This document shows, one piece after another, positions 1-7,306 of a stretch of 35,045 nucleotides of DNA; positions within the stretch are counted from its first letter, which is position 1; each line of letters starts with the position of its first letter. The notes beneath the pieces are model-generated. The model was not told the DNA's origin, searched no databases, and saw only the letters and a program-made list of their open reading frames with translations. This stretch comes from a candidate division WOR-1 bacterium RIFOXYB2_FULL_46_45 (GTDB lineage: Bacteria; Margulisbacteria; WOR-1; XYC2-FULL-46-14). The stretch lies in the NCBI GenBank assembly GCA_001771585.1, contig MEUE01000001.1:156744-191788 (forward strand), written 5' to 3'. The translations under genes and the position numbers were made by a program.

Positions 1-420
1 TTTTTCGGTAAAAGAGCCCTTGGCAATGCTCCCGTAAACTTCGTCGGTTGAAATCTGGATGTATCTTTTTATGTTAAACTTCCGTACCACCTCAAGCAGG
101 ATATGCGTCCCCATGATATCGGTCTTGATAAAGGCCTCCGGATCAAGGATCGAGCGGTCAACGTGCGTTTCGGCGGCAAAATTGACGATGGCGTCAAGCC
201 CCTCTCCTGCCAATTTTTCGACAATATTTTTATTCCCGATATCCCCTTTAATAAACCGGTAGCGGGGATTTTCGTTGATATCTTTTAAATTGTCGAGATT
301 TCCGGCATAGGTCAATTTATCCAAATTGACCACTTCAAGTTCCGGATAGGTGGTTACAAGATAACGGACAAAATTGGAACCGATAAAACCGGCGCCACCG
401 GTCACCAGGATCTTCTTCAT
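1..420 (-). CDS. rmlB: dTDP-glucose 4,6-dehydratase, 3' part cut by window edge
   Basis: Converts dTDP-glucose to dTDP-4-keto-6-deoxyglucose, the second step towards dTDP-rhamnose and related deoxysugars for surface polysaccharide. Only the first 140 codons lie in the window; the reading frame runs off the left edge. The protein begins MKKILVTGGAGFIGSN, the Rossmann glycine motif of extended SDR enzymes. It continues with the typical LDKLTYAGN, FAAETHVDRS and ISTDEVYGS segments, the last being characteristic of RmlB. The ATG (418-420) overlaps the stop codon of the upstream nucleotidyltransferase gene as ATGA, so the two are translationally coupled and probably act in one pathway. Identification is secure from the motif series; the catalytic Tyr-x-x-x-Lys lies outside the window. 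Confidence 0.93.
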   Translation of the reverse strand, partial: MKKILVTGGAGFIGSNFVRYLVTTYPELEVVNLDKLTYAGNLDNLKDINENPRYRFIKGDIGNKNIVEKLAGEGLDAIVNFAAETHVDRSILDPEAFIKTDIMGTHILLEVVRKFNIKRYIQISTDEVYGSIAKGSFTEK

Positions 421-1151
421 ATTCTGACTTTACCCTCCACCATCAACCCGGCCCGCTCCAGCGATTCAAAAGTCCCGGCATCGGACCAGAAGCCGCTTAA
501 AAGATCGTAGGAAAGCGTCCCTTTGGAGAGATAAACCCGGTTGACATCCGAAATTTCAAGCTCTCCCCTCCCCGACGGCTTAAGTTTTTTGACAATTTCA
601 AAGACCCGGTTGTCGTAAAAATAAATCCCGGTAACCGCGAAATTGCTCTTCGGTTTTTTGGGTTTCTCTTCGATCGAGACAATCTTTTTTCCTTTAAACT
701 CGGCCACACCAAAACGGTGCGGATCGGAAACCTCTTTAAGAAGGATCATCGCTCCGCTTTTCTGCTTTAAAAACGAATCGGCAAAAGCGGAAATTTCATC
801 CTGAAAAACATTGTCCCCCAAAACGACGCAAAGCGGATCGTCCCCGCAAAATTCTTCAGCCAGTGCCAGCGCCTGGGCAATCCCCCCCGCCTCATCCTGG
901 ACCTTGTAAGTGAATTTACAATTAAAATCCTTCCCGCTCCCCAGCAGAGTTACAATATCTCCCATGTGTTCAACCCCGGTGACGATTAGGATTTTTGTGA
1001 TCCCCGCCGCTACCAGCTTCTCAATCGGATGGAAGATCATCGGTTTGCGGCCAACCGGAAGCAAATGCTTATTCGTCACCTTGGTCAACGGACGGAGCCG
1101 GGAACCGGTACCTCCGGCCAAAATTACCCCTTTGATCTGTTTTTTACTCAC
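417..1151 (-). CDS. rmlA: sugar-1-phosphate nucleotidyltransferase (RmlA-like)
   Basis: Predicted to couple a sugar 1-phosphate (most likely glucose 1-phosphate) to dTTP, giving dTDP-glucose for the adjacent RmlB. The 244-residue protein opens with the nucleotide-binding signature GVILAGGTGSRLRPLT, followed by NKHLLPVGRKPMI; VVLGDNVF carries the metal-binding Asp region and EEKPKKPKSNFAVTGIY is typical of the RmlA family. It is about 50 residues shorter than classical RmlA (around 290), missing mainly the C-terminal helical part, so it belongs to the short glucose-1-phosphate thymidylyltransferase-like subgroup. The start overlaps the rph end by 8 bases and the stop overlaps the rmlB start. 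The substrate is inferred from the neighbour rather than shown by the sequence. Confidence 0.87.
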   Translation of the reverse strand: MSKKQIKGVILAGGTGSRLRPLTKVTNKHLLPVGRKPMIFHPIEKLVAAGITKILIVTGVEHMGDIVTLLGSGKDFNCKFTYKVQDEAGGIAQALALAEEFCGDDPLCVVLGDNVFQDEISAFADSFLKQKSGAMILLKEVSDPHRFGVAEFKGKKIVSIEEKPKKPKSNFAVTGIYFYDNRVFEIVKKLKPSGRGELEISDVNRVYLSKGTLSYDLLSGFWSDAGTFESLERAGLMVEGKVRI

Positions 1152-1860
1152 CTAAAATCTCCTTTTGTATCGCGACCAGCTTCATCACCGCTTCGCGTCC
1201 CTTTGAAACCAACGAATTCAAGACCTCTTGCGGAAAAGGGATCCCCTCCGCCGTCGCCTGGACCTCGATAAAATTCCCCTTGCCGTCCAAAATCAAGTTC
1301 ATGTCGACTTCAGCCTGGGAATCCTCCGAATAATTTAAGTCTACCAGCTCATAGCCGGCCACTTTTCCGACACTGATCGCGGCGACATACTCCAAGATCG
1401 GGTCGGCTTTGATTTTTCGTTCTTTAAGAAATTTCCTGACCGCCAGCTTCAAGGCGACAAAAGAACCGGTGATCGCGGCACAGCGGGTCCCGCCGTCGGC
1501 CTGCAGGACATCGGCATCCATAATAATAGTTTTTTCTCCCATCTTATTCAGATCGCAGACGGCCCGCAATGAGCGTCCGATTAAACGCTGGATCTCCTGC
1601 GAACGGCCGGAAACTTTTCCGGCCGAATCTCTTCTGATTCGGTTTTGCGACGAGCCGGGGAGCATGGCATATTCCGCGGTTAGCCAGCCGCTGCCGGTAT
1701 CTTTTTTGTGGGGAGGAACACGGTCTTCAAGAAAGGCGGAGCAAATTACCTTGGTGTCGCCGCATTCAATCAGAGCCGACCCGTCGGCATATTTTAAAAA
1801 GTTGGGGGTGATGGTGATCTTCCTGAACTCCCCATTTTTCCTGCCGTCAGACCGGTTCAT
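1144..1860 (-). CDS. rph: ribonuclease PH
   Basis: Phosphorolytic 3'-5' exoribonuclease that trims tRNA 3' ends, acting as a hexameric ring in the cytoplasm. The 238-residue protein has normal family length. It shows the N-terminal RSDGR, the segment GSGWLTAEYAMLPGSS and the basic NRIRRDS region, then RSLRAVCDL (phosphate and RNA binding), DADVLQADGGTRCAAITG, and SQAEVDMN with the acidic residues of the active site. It sits in the recG-rsmD-coaD operon; its start lies 14 bases inside the upstream coiled-coil gene and its end overlaps the nucleotidyltransferase gene by 8 bases. Identification is firm. Confidence 0.95.
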   Translation of the reverse strand: MNRSDGRKNGEFRKITITPNFLKYADGSALIECGDTKVICSAFLEDRVPPHKKDTGSGWLTAEYAMLPGSSQNRIRRDSAGKVSGRSQEIQRLIGRSLRAVCDLNKMGEKTIIMDADVLQADGGTRCAAITGSFVALKLAVRKFLKERKIKADPILEYVAAISVGKVAGYELVDLNYSEDSQAEVDMNLILDGKGNFIEVQATAEGIPFPQEVLNSLVSKGREAVMKLVAIQKEILGE

Positions 1861-2251
1861 TTACTTTTCCTTCGGTTTTTACCCCGACCGTTTGCGAGAG
1901 CCGCATTCGGCCGGCTTTGAGCGTGCGCAAAATTCTGGTGGCGGAAAGCTCCAGGTTGGAGAGGACCTCATCCGCATAGCGGTCGGCTCCGGCACGAACT
2001 TCTTTCGCCATCGTGTAGGCCTCTTTCAAAATATCGGCCGCTTTGGCCGAATCGTCTTTGGGTTCCTCTTTTTCAACTCTTTCGACAATTTTTTCGGGAG
2101 CTTTAACCTGCTCTTCCTGGATCGTAACCCGCATTTTGTCAATCAGGCAAAGAAGCTCCTCTTCATTTAATAGGGTCTTCTTTGTCAAAGGAACCTTAAA
2201 CCCTTCCATAATCATTGATTCCAGGGCATCAAGCAGTCCAAGTATTTTCAT
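1847..2251 (-). CDS. small coiled-coil protein between coaD and rph
   Basis: A 134-residue hydrophilic protein with a conserved-looking N-terminal part (MKILGLLDALESMIMEGFK, then NEEELLCLIDKMR). The middle is charged and rich in Glu and Lys, and the C-terminal helix AADILKEAYTMAKEVRAGADRYADEVLSNLE ends in a basic tail. Proteins of this shape, often named DivIVA-like or V-type ATPase subunit E/H-like, occur beside coaD and rsmD in several phyla. The context fits that group, but the molecular role is unknown. It overlaps the coaD end by 4 bases. No signal peptide or membrane segment is visible. Confidence 0.75.
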   Translation of the reverse strand: MKILGLLDALESMIMEGFKVPLTKKTLLNEEELLCLIDKMRVTIQEEQVKAPEKIVERVEKEEPKDDSAKAADILKEAYTMAKEVRAGADRYADEVLSNLELSATRILRTLKAGRMRLSQTVGVKTEGKVNEPV

Positions 2252-2733
2252 TGTTTTTTCCCTCCTTTAAGTTTTTTCAAGACCGCCGGCGGGACAAAAT
2301 CCTTAATATCCCCGCCCAAAACGGCAATCTGTTTCACATAGCTTGAACTTAAATACGAATACTTGTGATCGGTCATAAAAAAGATCGTCTCCAGCTCCGC
2401 GTCCATCTTGCGGTTGGTCAAGGCCATCTGGAACTCGTATTCAAAATCGGAGACCGCGCGCAGTCCCCGGATGATCGCTTTGGCCGAAACCCGCCTGGCA
2501 TATTCTACCAGAAGACCGTGGAAACTTTCCACTTCTATATTTTTAAGGTGGGAGACCGAACTTTTAACCAGACGCAGGCGTTCGGTCAAGGAAAAAAACG
2601 ATTCTTTGTCCGGATTTTCCAGCACGGCGATAAAAATTTTGTCAAAAATCTTGGACGCCCGCTCGATGATATCGACATGGCCGTTGGTGATCGGATCAAA
2701 ACTTCCGGGACAAATCGCAATTTTATTTTTCAT
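2248..2733 (-). CDS. coaD: phosphopantetheine adenylyltransferase
   Basis: Penultimate step of coenzyme A synthesis: ATP plus 4'-phosphopantetheine gives dephospho-CoA. The 161-residue protein has the expected family length. The nucleotidyltransferase motif PGSFDPITNGHVDII carries the TxGH element, SAKAIIRGLRAVSDFEYE is the substrate-binding signature, and YSYLSSSYVKQIA is the C-terminal ATP-binding element (the usual ISSS appears as LSSS). The start overlaps the rsmD stop by 4 bases, the common coaD/rsmD pairing. Identification is firm. Confidence 0.96.
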   Translation of the reverse strand: MKNKIAICPGSFDPITNGHVDIIERASKIFDKIFIAVLENPDKESFFSLTERLRLVKSSVSHLKNIEVESFHGLLVEYARRVSAKAIIRGLRAVSDFEYEFQMALTNRKMDAELETIFFMTDHKYSYLSSSYVKQIAVLGGDIKDFVPPAVLKKLKGGKKQ

Positions 2734-3272
2734 TGGTAAAAACTCAGCATCGTGTCTCCGTATTTTTGCTCCCTGATCTTTTTTAATTTCGAGAGTTTCT
2801 CTCCGATTCTTTGCTTAAAACGATACTCGGCGACAATAATTCCATTCTCTTTCAAAATTTCCGCTCCATCCAAAATCAAAAGCGCCTTATCAAGGGCCGG
2901 TGAATTATAGGGAGCTCCCAGAAATATTATATCAAACCTGGCCCCTTTTGATGCGAGTATTTTAATCGCCCGCAAAGCGTCAATTAAATAAACCTCCGCC
3001 CGGTCGTCAAAAGAGAGCTCTTTTAAATTTTCATGGATAACTTTAACGTGCCGCTTGTCCAATTCGACAAAAATCGCCAGCTTCGCTCCGCGGGAAAGGG
3101 CTTCGATCCCAACATTGCCGGAACCGGCAAAAAGGTCAAGAAAGGCGGAATCGGGGACTCTTTCCCCCAAAATATTAAACAACCCCTCTTTGGCCTGGTC
3201 GGACAAGGGGCGGATATTGGTCTTGGGAGCTTTTATTTTTCTCCCTTTAGCCGTGCCGGAGATTACGCGCAT
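2730..3272 (-). CDS. rsmD: 16S rRNA (guanine966-N2)-methyltransferase-like, altered motif IV
   Basis: RsmD-type Rossmann methyltransferase, 180 residues, beginning with the standard MRVISGTAKGRKI. Motif I is LDLFAGSGNVGIEALSRGA, with IFVELDKR as the acidic motif II. The catalytic motif, DPPY/F in RsmD and N-methyltransferases generally, reads GAPY here (within FDIIFLGAPYNSP, about residues 115-127; bases about 2917-2930). The conserved Asp and first Pro are replaced while the surrounding frame is intact. RsmD normally methylates G966 of 16S rRNA; whether this copy is active is uncertain. The start overlaps the recG end by 10 bases. Confidence 0.88.
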   Translation of the reverse strand: MRVISGTAKGRKIKAPKTNIRPLSDQAKEGLFNILGERVPDSAFLDLFAGSGNVGIEALSRGAKLAIFVELDKRHVKVIHENLKELSFDDRAEVYLIDALRAIKILASKGARFDIIFLGAPYNSPALDKALLILDGAEILKENGIIVAEYRFKQRIGEKLSKLKKIREQKYGDTMLSFYQ

Positions 3273-5176
3273 AATTTAACCGCCTCGCTTGCTTCTCTCA
3301 AAATTGCTTCGTCTTTCACTATATCAGCCGCGCGGAAGTTCGGCAAGCCGGACTGGCGGATGCCGGCGACATCCCCCGGACCGCGCAGTTTCAAGTCGAC
3401 TTCGGCAATGTAAAAACCGTCGTTTGAATCAAGAAGCGCTTTGATCCTGGCCCTGGCGTTTTCCCCCTTCGCGTCGGAGAAGAGAAAACAATAGGATTGA
3501 TTGGCACCGCGGCCGATCCTCCCCCGCAGCTGGTGGAGCTGGGAGAGCCCGAAGCGCTCCGCGTGCTCTACCGCCATAATGGAAGCATTGGGAATGTCGA
3601 TGCCGACTTCTATAACAGTCGTTGAAACCAAAACGTTTATTTTTTTATCTTTAAAGTCCCGCATGACCCGGTCCTTTTCGTCACCCCTCATCCGCCCATG
3701 TAGCAACCCGACTTTAAACTCCGGAAAAATATTGTTTTGCAGATTCTCCGCCTCGTCCATTGCCGCTTTTAAATCGATCTTCTCCGATTCTTCAACCAGC
3801 GGACAGACCACAAAAATTTGCCGCCCCGCCACGAGCTCTTTCCTCATGAACTCGTAGGAATTTTTGCGCTTCCCTTCCGAAACATAGTGGGTTTTAATCG
3901 GGGTCCGTCCCGGGGGGAGTTCGTCAATAATCGAACGGTCAAGGTCTCCGTATAAAGTCAAAGCGAGCGAACGGGGAATCGGCGTCGCAGTCAAAAATAA
4001 CAAGTCCGGGTTAATCCCTTTTTGAAGCAACTTCGCCCGCTGTAAAACCCCAAAGCGGTGCTGTTCGTCGATGATAACCAATCCCAGTTTTTTAAATCCT
4101 ATTTTTTTTTCAATTAAAGCATGGGTCCCAATTATTAAATCAACCCCGAGCAGAGTCGAAGGATCTTTTCTTTGTGTCGTCCCGGTAATTAATTTTACTT
4201 TGATATTCTGATATCCCGGTATTCTGATAATCTTTTCGTAGTGCTGATTGGCCAAAATCTCCGTCGGCGCCATAAGAGCAACCTGATAGCCGTTTGAAAT
4301 CGCGATATGGGCGGCGATGGCGGAGACAATCGTCTTCCCCGATCCTACATCCCCCTGGATTAAACGGTTCATCGGTACCGGTTTCGCCATGTCCATTTTA
4401 ATTTCTTCTACTACCCTTTTTTGCGCTCCGGTAAGCTCAAACGGAACCGCCAGCTGATAACCGGTATCAAACGCAATCCCCGGCTCTTTTTTTACCGCCT
4501 CCCGGCGCACGTTCAATTCGAGCTGAAAAAAGAAAAACTCGTCAAAGACCAGGCGGCGGCGGTGTTTTTCGATATTCTCCATATCCTCGGGAAGATGAAG
4601 ATAACGGATCGCTTCTTTCAAATCGGGGAGATCGTATTTGGCCCTGATCTCGGCAGGGACGCGATCAACCGTCTGATCAAGGTATTCGTCAAGCGTCGTC
4701 CGTATGATCGAGCGGATTTTTTTCGGATACAATCCTTCGGTCAAAGGATAGATCGGGGCAATTTTCAGGTTGTCGCCGGTATCAATTTCAAAACTGCGTG
4801 GGACAAACTGGAGCTGGCGGTCATAGAAATTCATCTCAACCTTGCCGGAGAGGATCAGCTTCACTCCTCTTTGAAAAATTTTCAGCAGAAAGGGCTGGTT
4901 GAACCAAACGGCAGTGATGGAACCGGAAGGGTCTTGAAGCTTCACCTTGAGGACCGAATTGCGAAGGTTCTCTACCTCTCGGATTTCACCGGTTATAACT
5001 TCGGATATTGATGGAACAAGTTTTCCGATCGGCTTGATATTCCTCCTGTCCTCGTACCCTCGGGGGATGAGATAGAACAGGTCTTCAACGGTTTGGACCC
5101 CAAGCTTACCAAAAAGCTTGGCCAGTTTCGGCCCAATCCCTTTTACGTATTGGATGGGAGTATCCAGTCGCTTCAT
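3263..5176 (-). CDS. recG: ATP-dependent DNA helicase RecG
   Basis: Branch-migrating helicase that remodels stalled forks and Holliday junctions. The 637-residue protein has an N-terminal helix-hairpin region (YVKGIGPKLAKLFGKLGV) and the wedge/OB domain (about 55-135). The superfamily 2 helicase core follows, with Walker A GDVGSGKT (about 275-282), DEQH (about 370-373), TATPIPRSLAL, and the C-terminal helicase domain ending in QLRGRIGRG. Length is at the short end of the family. A segment reading IRIPGYQNIK (about 317-326) is encoded by DNA resembling a repeat found upstream of the penicillin-binding protein gene. It is the first gene of a seven-gene operon running to the left edge. Confidence 0.96.
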   Translation of the reverse strand: MKRLDTPIQYVKGIGPKLAKLFGKLGVQTVEDLFYLIPRGYEDRRNIKPIGKLVPSISEVITGEIREVENLRNSVLKVKLQDPSGSITAVWFNQPFLLKIFQRGVKLILSGKVEMNFYDRQLQFVPRSFEIDTGDNLKIAPIYPLTEGLYPKKIRSIIRTTLDEYLDQTVDRVPAEIRAKYDLPDLKEAIRYLHLPEDMENIEKHRRRLVFDEFFFFQLELNVRREAVKKEPGIAFDTGYQLAVPFELTGAQKRVVEEIKMDMAKPVPMNRLIQGDVGSGKTIVSAIAAHIAISNGYQVALMAPTEILANQHYEKIIRIPGYQNIKVKLITGTTQRKDPSTLLGVDLIIGTHALIEKKIGFKKLGLVIIDEQHRFGVLQRAKLLQKGINPDLLFLTATPIPRSLALTLYGDLDRSIIDELPPGRTPIKTHYVSEGKRKNSYEFMRKELVAGRQIFVVCPLVEESEKIDLKAAMDEAENLQNNIFPEFKVGLLHGRMRGDEKDRVMRDFKDKKINVLVSTTVIEVGIDIPNASIMAVEHAERFGLSQLHQLRGRIGRGANQSYCFLFSDAKGENARARIKALLDSNDGFYIAEVDLKLRGPGDVAGIRQSGLPNFRAADIVKDEAILREASEAVKLCA

Positions 5177-5216
5177 CCTTCTTGAATTTTAGCATAGTTT
5201 GTGATACCATAAAATT
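5177..5216. promoter_or_regulatory. divergent promoter region of recG and the small gene at 5217
   Basis: This 40-base gap separates recG (minus) from the plus-strand gene at 5217. On the plus strand TTGAAT (5182-5187), a 17-base spacer and an extended -10 TGATACCAT (box TACCAT 5205-5210) end six bases before ATG at 5217. There is no Shine-Dalgarno sequence, so the transcript should be leaderless. CCATAA and TTATGG form a short inverted repeat at 5206-5219. On the minus strand a TAAAAT-like -10 and AAGAAGG lie close before the recG ATG, but no clear -35 is seen. Confidence 0.5.
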
Positions 5217-5474
5217 ATGGCGCTAACAAAAAAAGACTTTGAAAAACTATCAGAGGTCTTCGCGACGAAAGAAGACTTAAAGGGATTTGCGACAAAAGAA
5301 GAGATGAACGCCCGCTTTGATCAGGTCAATACCACGCTCGACTGGCTGGTTGGCGCTTTTCGTAATTTCAAAGACGAACTTACCGTACGTTACGGTCAAG
5401 TCCGGCAGCATAACGATCAGCTGGAGGATCATGAGATGAGAATAAAAAAGATTGAAGAAAAGGTGTTGGTGTAA
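5217..5474 (+). CDS. small coiled-coil protein, function unknown
   Basis: An 85-residue, highly charged protein ([34 protein letters not shown] and on) with two similar ATKEDL/ATKEEM turns followed by a long amphipathic helix ending in [12 protein letters not shown]. It has no membrane segment, signal peptide or Cys/His cluster. Short proteins of this type, with repeated TKEDL units and a heptad helix, are common in bacteria and usually predicted to form coiled-coil oligomers; no function is known to me. It is followed immediately by rpmB. It appears to start directly at the transcription start (see the promoter entry). Confidence 0.75.
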   Translation: MALTKKDFEKLSEVFATKEDLKGFATKEEMNARFDQVNTTLDWLVGAFRNFKDELTVRYGQVRQHNDQLEDHEMRIKKIEEKVLV

Positions 5475-5475
5475 A

Positions 5476-5667
5476 ATGGCAAAAAAATGTTTTTATTGCG
5501 GCAAACATCCCAGGAGCGGAAACACCGTCAGCCACAGCAACCACAAGACCAAGCGACGTTTTATGCCGAATTTGCAATCGATCAATATACTTGTAGCCGG
5601 AAAAAAGCTGAAAGAGTACGTCTGCACAAAGTGCATTAAGGCCGGGAAAGCTATAAAATCCTCTTAA
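5476..5667 (+). CDS. rpmB: ribosomal protein L28
   Basis: Component of the large ribosomal subunit. The 63-residue protein starts [29 protein letters not shown], the diagnostic L28 N-terminus. Cys pairs CFYCG and VCTKC form the zinc-ribbon (C+) version. The ATG at 5476 is chosen over an upstream in-frame ATG at 5452 because homologues start MAKKC and because AAGGTG lies upstream at a usable distance. The 3' end overlaps the convergent glycosyltransferase gene by 17 bases. Confidence 0.95.
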   Translation: MAKKCFYCGKHPRSGNTVSHSNHKTKRRFMPNLQSINILVAGKKLKEYVCTKCIKAGKAIKSS

Positions 5668-6739
5668 GACGCTGTTCGTAGGTGTGTTCGGCTAAAACCC
5701 TTTTTTGCGCGGCTTCCCCAATTTTCTTACGTTCTGCTTCGTGTTCCAAATAATAAATAATTTTCTTCTTGAAATCTTCGTTATCGGCAAAAACCGCAAT
5801 CTCTTTGCCGGCCTCAAACTGCTCGGAAAGATTGGAGCGGTAATTATCGATCAATTGGAACCCTCCGCAGCCGGCAATACAAAAGGTCCGCTCGGAAACA
5901 CCAATCGGTTGGATATTCTTGGGATTGCCGTGAGTAAAGCGGTCATCGGTCCCCGCCCGGTGCAGATTCAAATTAATCTTTGCTCCGTTATAATATTTGG
6001 CCGCTTCTTCGGGGAAGATAATCTCGTCGGTTATAAATTTATCCAAAACATCCAATCGCTTAAGCTTCTTCTTCCACATCCATGGATCATCGGCACGGCC
6101 GACATTCGGCCCGCCGCCGATAATCTTCACATTGTAATTCTTGAGAAAATCGGCCATCTCGTCAAAAAACTCAACCCTCCTCGGAAAAGGGACCCCGATA
6201 AAACAAATATCGCTTTTATATTTCTCTTCCACTTCCATCGGTTTATAGATATGGGTAAAACACCCCAGCGGTAAAAACTTTCCATTCTTATGTTCCGCGA
6301 CGCAGCTTGGTTCAACCGTGTAAACGTGGTCGTAATAGGCGCCGTTGACGGAGGTAAAATTGATCTCCTGCGGATCGTCAAGATACCAGATCGCCGTTTT
6401 AGTTTTTAGTTTCTTGATCGCCTTCAATATCCGATTGGGAATCCTCCCGACAATATGGAGCATCAGGTCCGGCTCAAAATCTAAAATCTCAAAAGGGATC
6501 GGAGCAGAAGCACGGTCGTCCAAAATTCCCAAAAGGTGCCCTTCGGTCAAATTTTGTTTTTTGGCAACCTCGCGGTAGAAATCGGACATGGTGGTCACCT
6601 GCGCGAAGATGTTGTAGGTTTTTACCTCATGACCCATTGATTTTAAGGTGGAAGCAATATAATGGTCTATGAAAGCGTACGGCCAGGTGGAACCCCAGAA
6701 ATCACCATGGGCAACATAAAGGATCTTCATATCGCCCAT
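5651..6739 (-). CDS. CgeB-type glycosyltransferase (DUF3880 plus glycosyl transferase 1-like domain)
   Basis: A predicted cytoplasmic GT-B fold glycosyltransferase of 362 residues. The N-terminal half starts [20 protein letters not shown] and continues through [11 protein letters not shown] and [10 protein letters not shown], the pattern of the DUF3880/CgeB family. The C-terminal half has [11 protein letters not shown], a nucleotide-sugar-binding stretch [25 protein letters not shown], and a closing helix YEQRL. CgeB relatives modify spore-surface and flagellar-type proteins. This gene closes the large minus-strand operon of unknown proteins, so it may glycosylate one of their products (inference). 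Two ATGs (6739 and 6730) are possible; neither has a strong Shine-Dalgarno sequence. Confidence 0.82.
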   Translation of the reverse strand: MGDMKILYVAHGDFWGSTWPYAFIDHYIASTLKSMGHEVKTYNIFAQVTTMSDFYREVAKKQNLTEGHLLGILDDRASAPIPFEILDFEPDLMLHIVGRIPNRILKAIKKLKTKTAIWYLDDPQEINFTSVNGAYYDHVYTVEPSCVAEHKNGKFLPLGCFTHIYKPMEVEEKYKSDICFIGVPFPRRVEFFDEMADFLKNYNVKIIGGGPNVGRADDPWMWKKKLKRLDVLDKFITDEIIFPEEAAKYYNGAKINLNLHRAGTDDRFTHGNPKNIQPIGVSERTFCIAGCGGFQLIDNYRSNLSEQFEAGKEIAVFADNEDFKKKIIYYLEHEAERKKIGEAAQKRVLAEHTYEQRLKRIL

Positions 6740-6740
6740 A

Positions 6741-7103
6741 CTACCATATAGGATTTTGGTTCGGAAGCAGTTTATACATATCCTTAATCATCTGGTCAAT
6801 TTTGGGTTTTATGCTTAAATTAAGGTCAAGACAGTCGCCAAAAACCTCATTTAACAAGCTTTTTATCGTCATGATGGTTTGGACATCCCCGGGTCTTAAA
6901 TTTTTAAGCAGCTTTTCAATCAGCTTTAGCTTCTCCGCCACTTGTTCTTTCTCGTTAGATTTGTCGTCTTTTCCAAAAAGCGCTTCACTCAAAATCTTAC
7001 GGCAATCTTCGGCTGTTTTAATTGAGTTTTTTATAACATTCGAAGTCATGGTAAAACGGACATAATCTATTGATAGTCCTGTGTTGCCTATTCCACTTAT
7101 CAT
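6741..7103 (-). CDS. small helical protein of the sigma-28-like regulon, unknown
   Basis: A 120-residue protein I do not recognise. It has a polar N-terminus beginning MISGIGNTGLS and no signal peptide. It is then mostly helical and charged, with SNEKEQVAEKLKLIEKLLKNL followed by a leucine-rich stretch and the tail YKLLPNQNPIW. GGGAGGG sits a good distance before the ATG. It overlaps the upstream gene by 4 bases and is one base from the glycosyltransferase gene. Its size and composition would suit a secretion chaperone or a minor exported subunit; this is a guess from context. Confidence 0.7.
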   Translation of the reverse strand: MISGIGNTGLSIDYVRFTMTSNVIKNSIKTAEDCRKILSEALFGKDDKSNEKEQVAEKLKLIEKLLKNLRPGDVQTIMTIKSLLNEVFGDCLDLNLSIKPKIDQMIKDMYKLLPNQNPIW

Positions 7104-7306
7104 TTTAATCCCTCCCCTTCTATTTTGTAATTTGCAATAAAATTCGTAAAAAAATCGTTCTTTGGATTTTCTTTTGGACCGACCAGTTCATGCGGCAAGG
7201 ATTTTTTAACAATCTGTTGCGCCTGCTTCACTTCATGTAAACTGAAATGGCCATAAGTTCCAGGTGTCAAAGAAATACTTTTAATTGGGATCCCCATGCC
7301 AATCAT
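7100..7306 (-). CDS. 68-residue protein of the regulon, unknown
   Basis: A short unrecognised protein starting MIGMGIPIKSISLTPGTYGHFS, then a helix (LHEVKQAQQIVKKSL) and a polar tail. The beginning is similar in flavour to the next gene's product (MISGIGNTGLS), both with Ile-Gly and Ser/Thr-rich starts. It has 4-base overlaps on both sides (with the 524-residue protein gene and the 120-residue protein gene). AGAGGTGG before the ATG lies inside the end of the upstream gene, so translation is coupled. An alternative ATG occurs at 7297. Confidence 0.65.
   Translation of the reverse strand: MIGMGIPIKSISLTPGTYGHFSLHEVKQAQQIVKKSLPHELVGPKENPKNDFFTNFIANYKIEGEGLK

Noticed and set aside
1409-2170. A 253-codon plus-strand frame across rph and the coiled-coil gene
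   Set aside because: It lies opposite two well-supported genes, one of them (rph) firmly identified.
5013-5030. CAAGTTTTCCGAT inside recG as a further sigma-28-like site
   Set aside because: The two halves abut with no 11-base spacer, and it lies in coding sequence on the wrong strand relative to any gene start.
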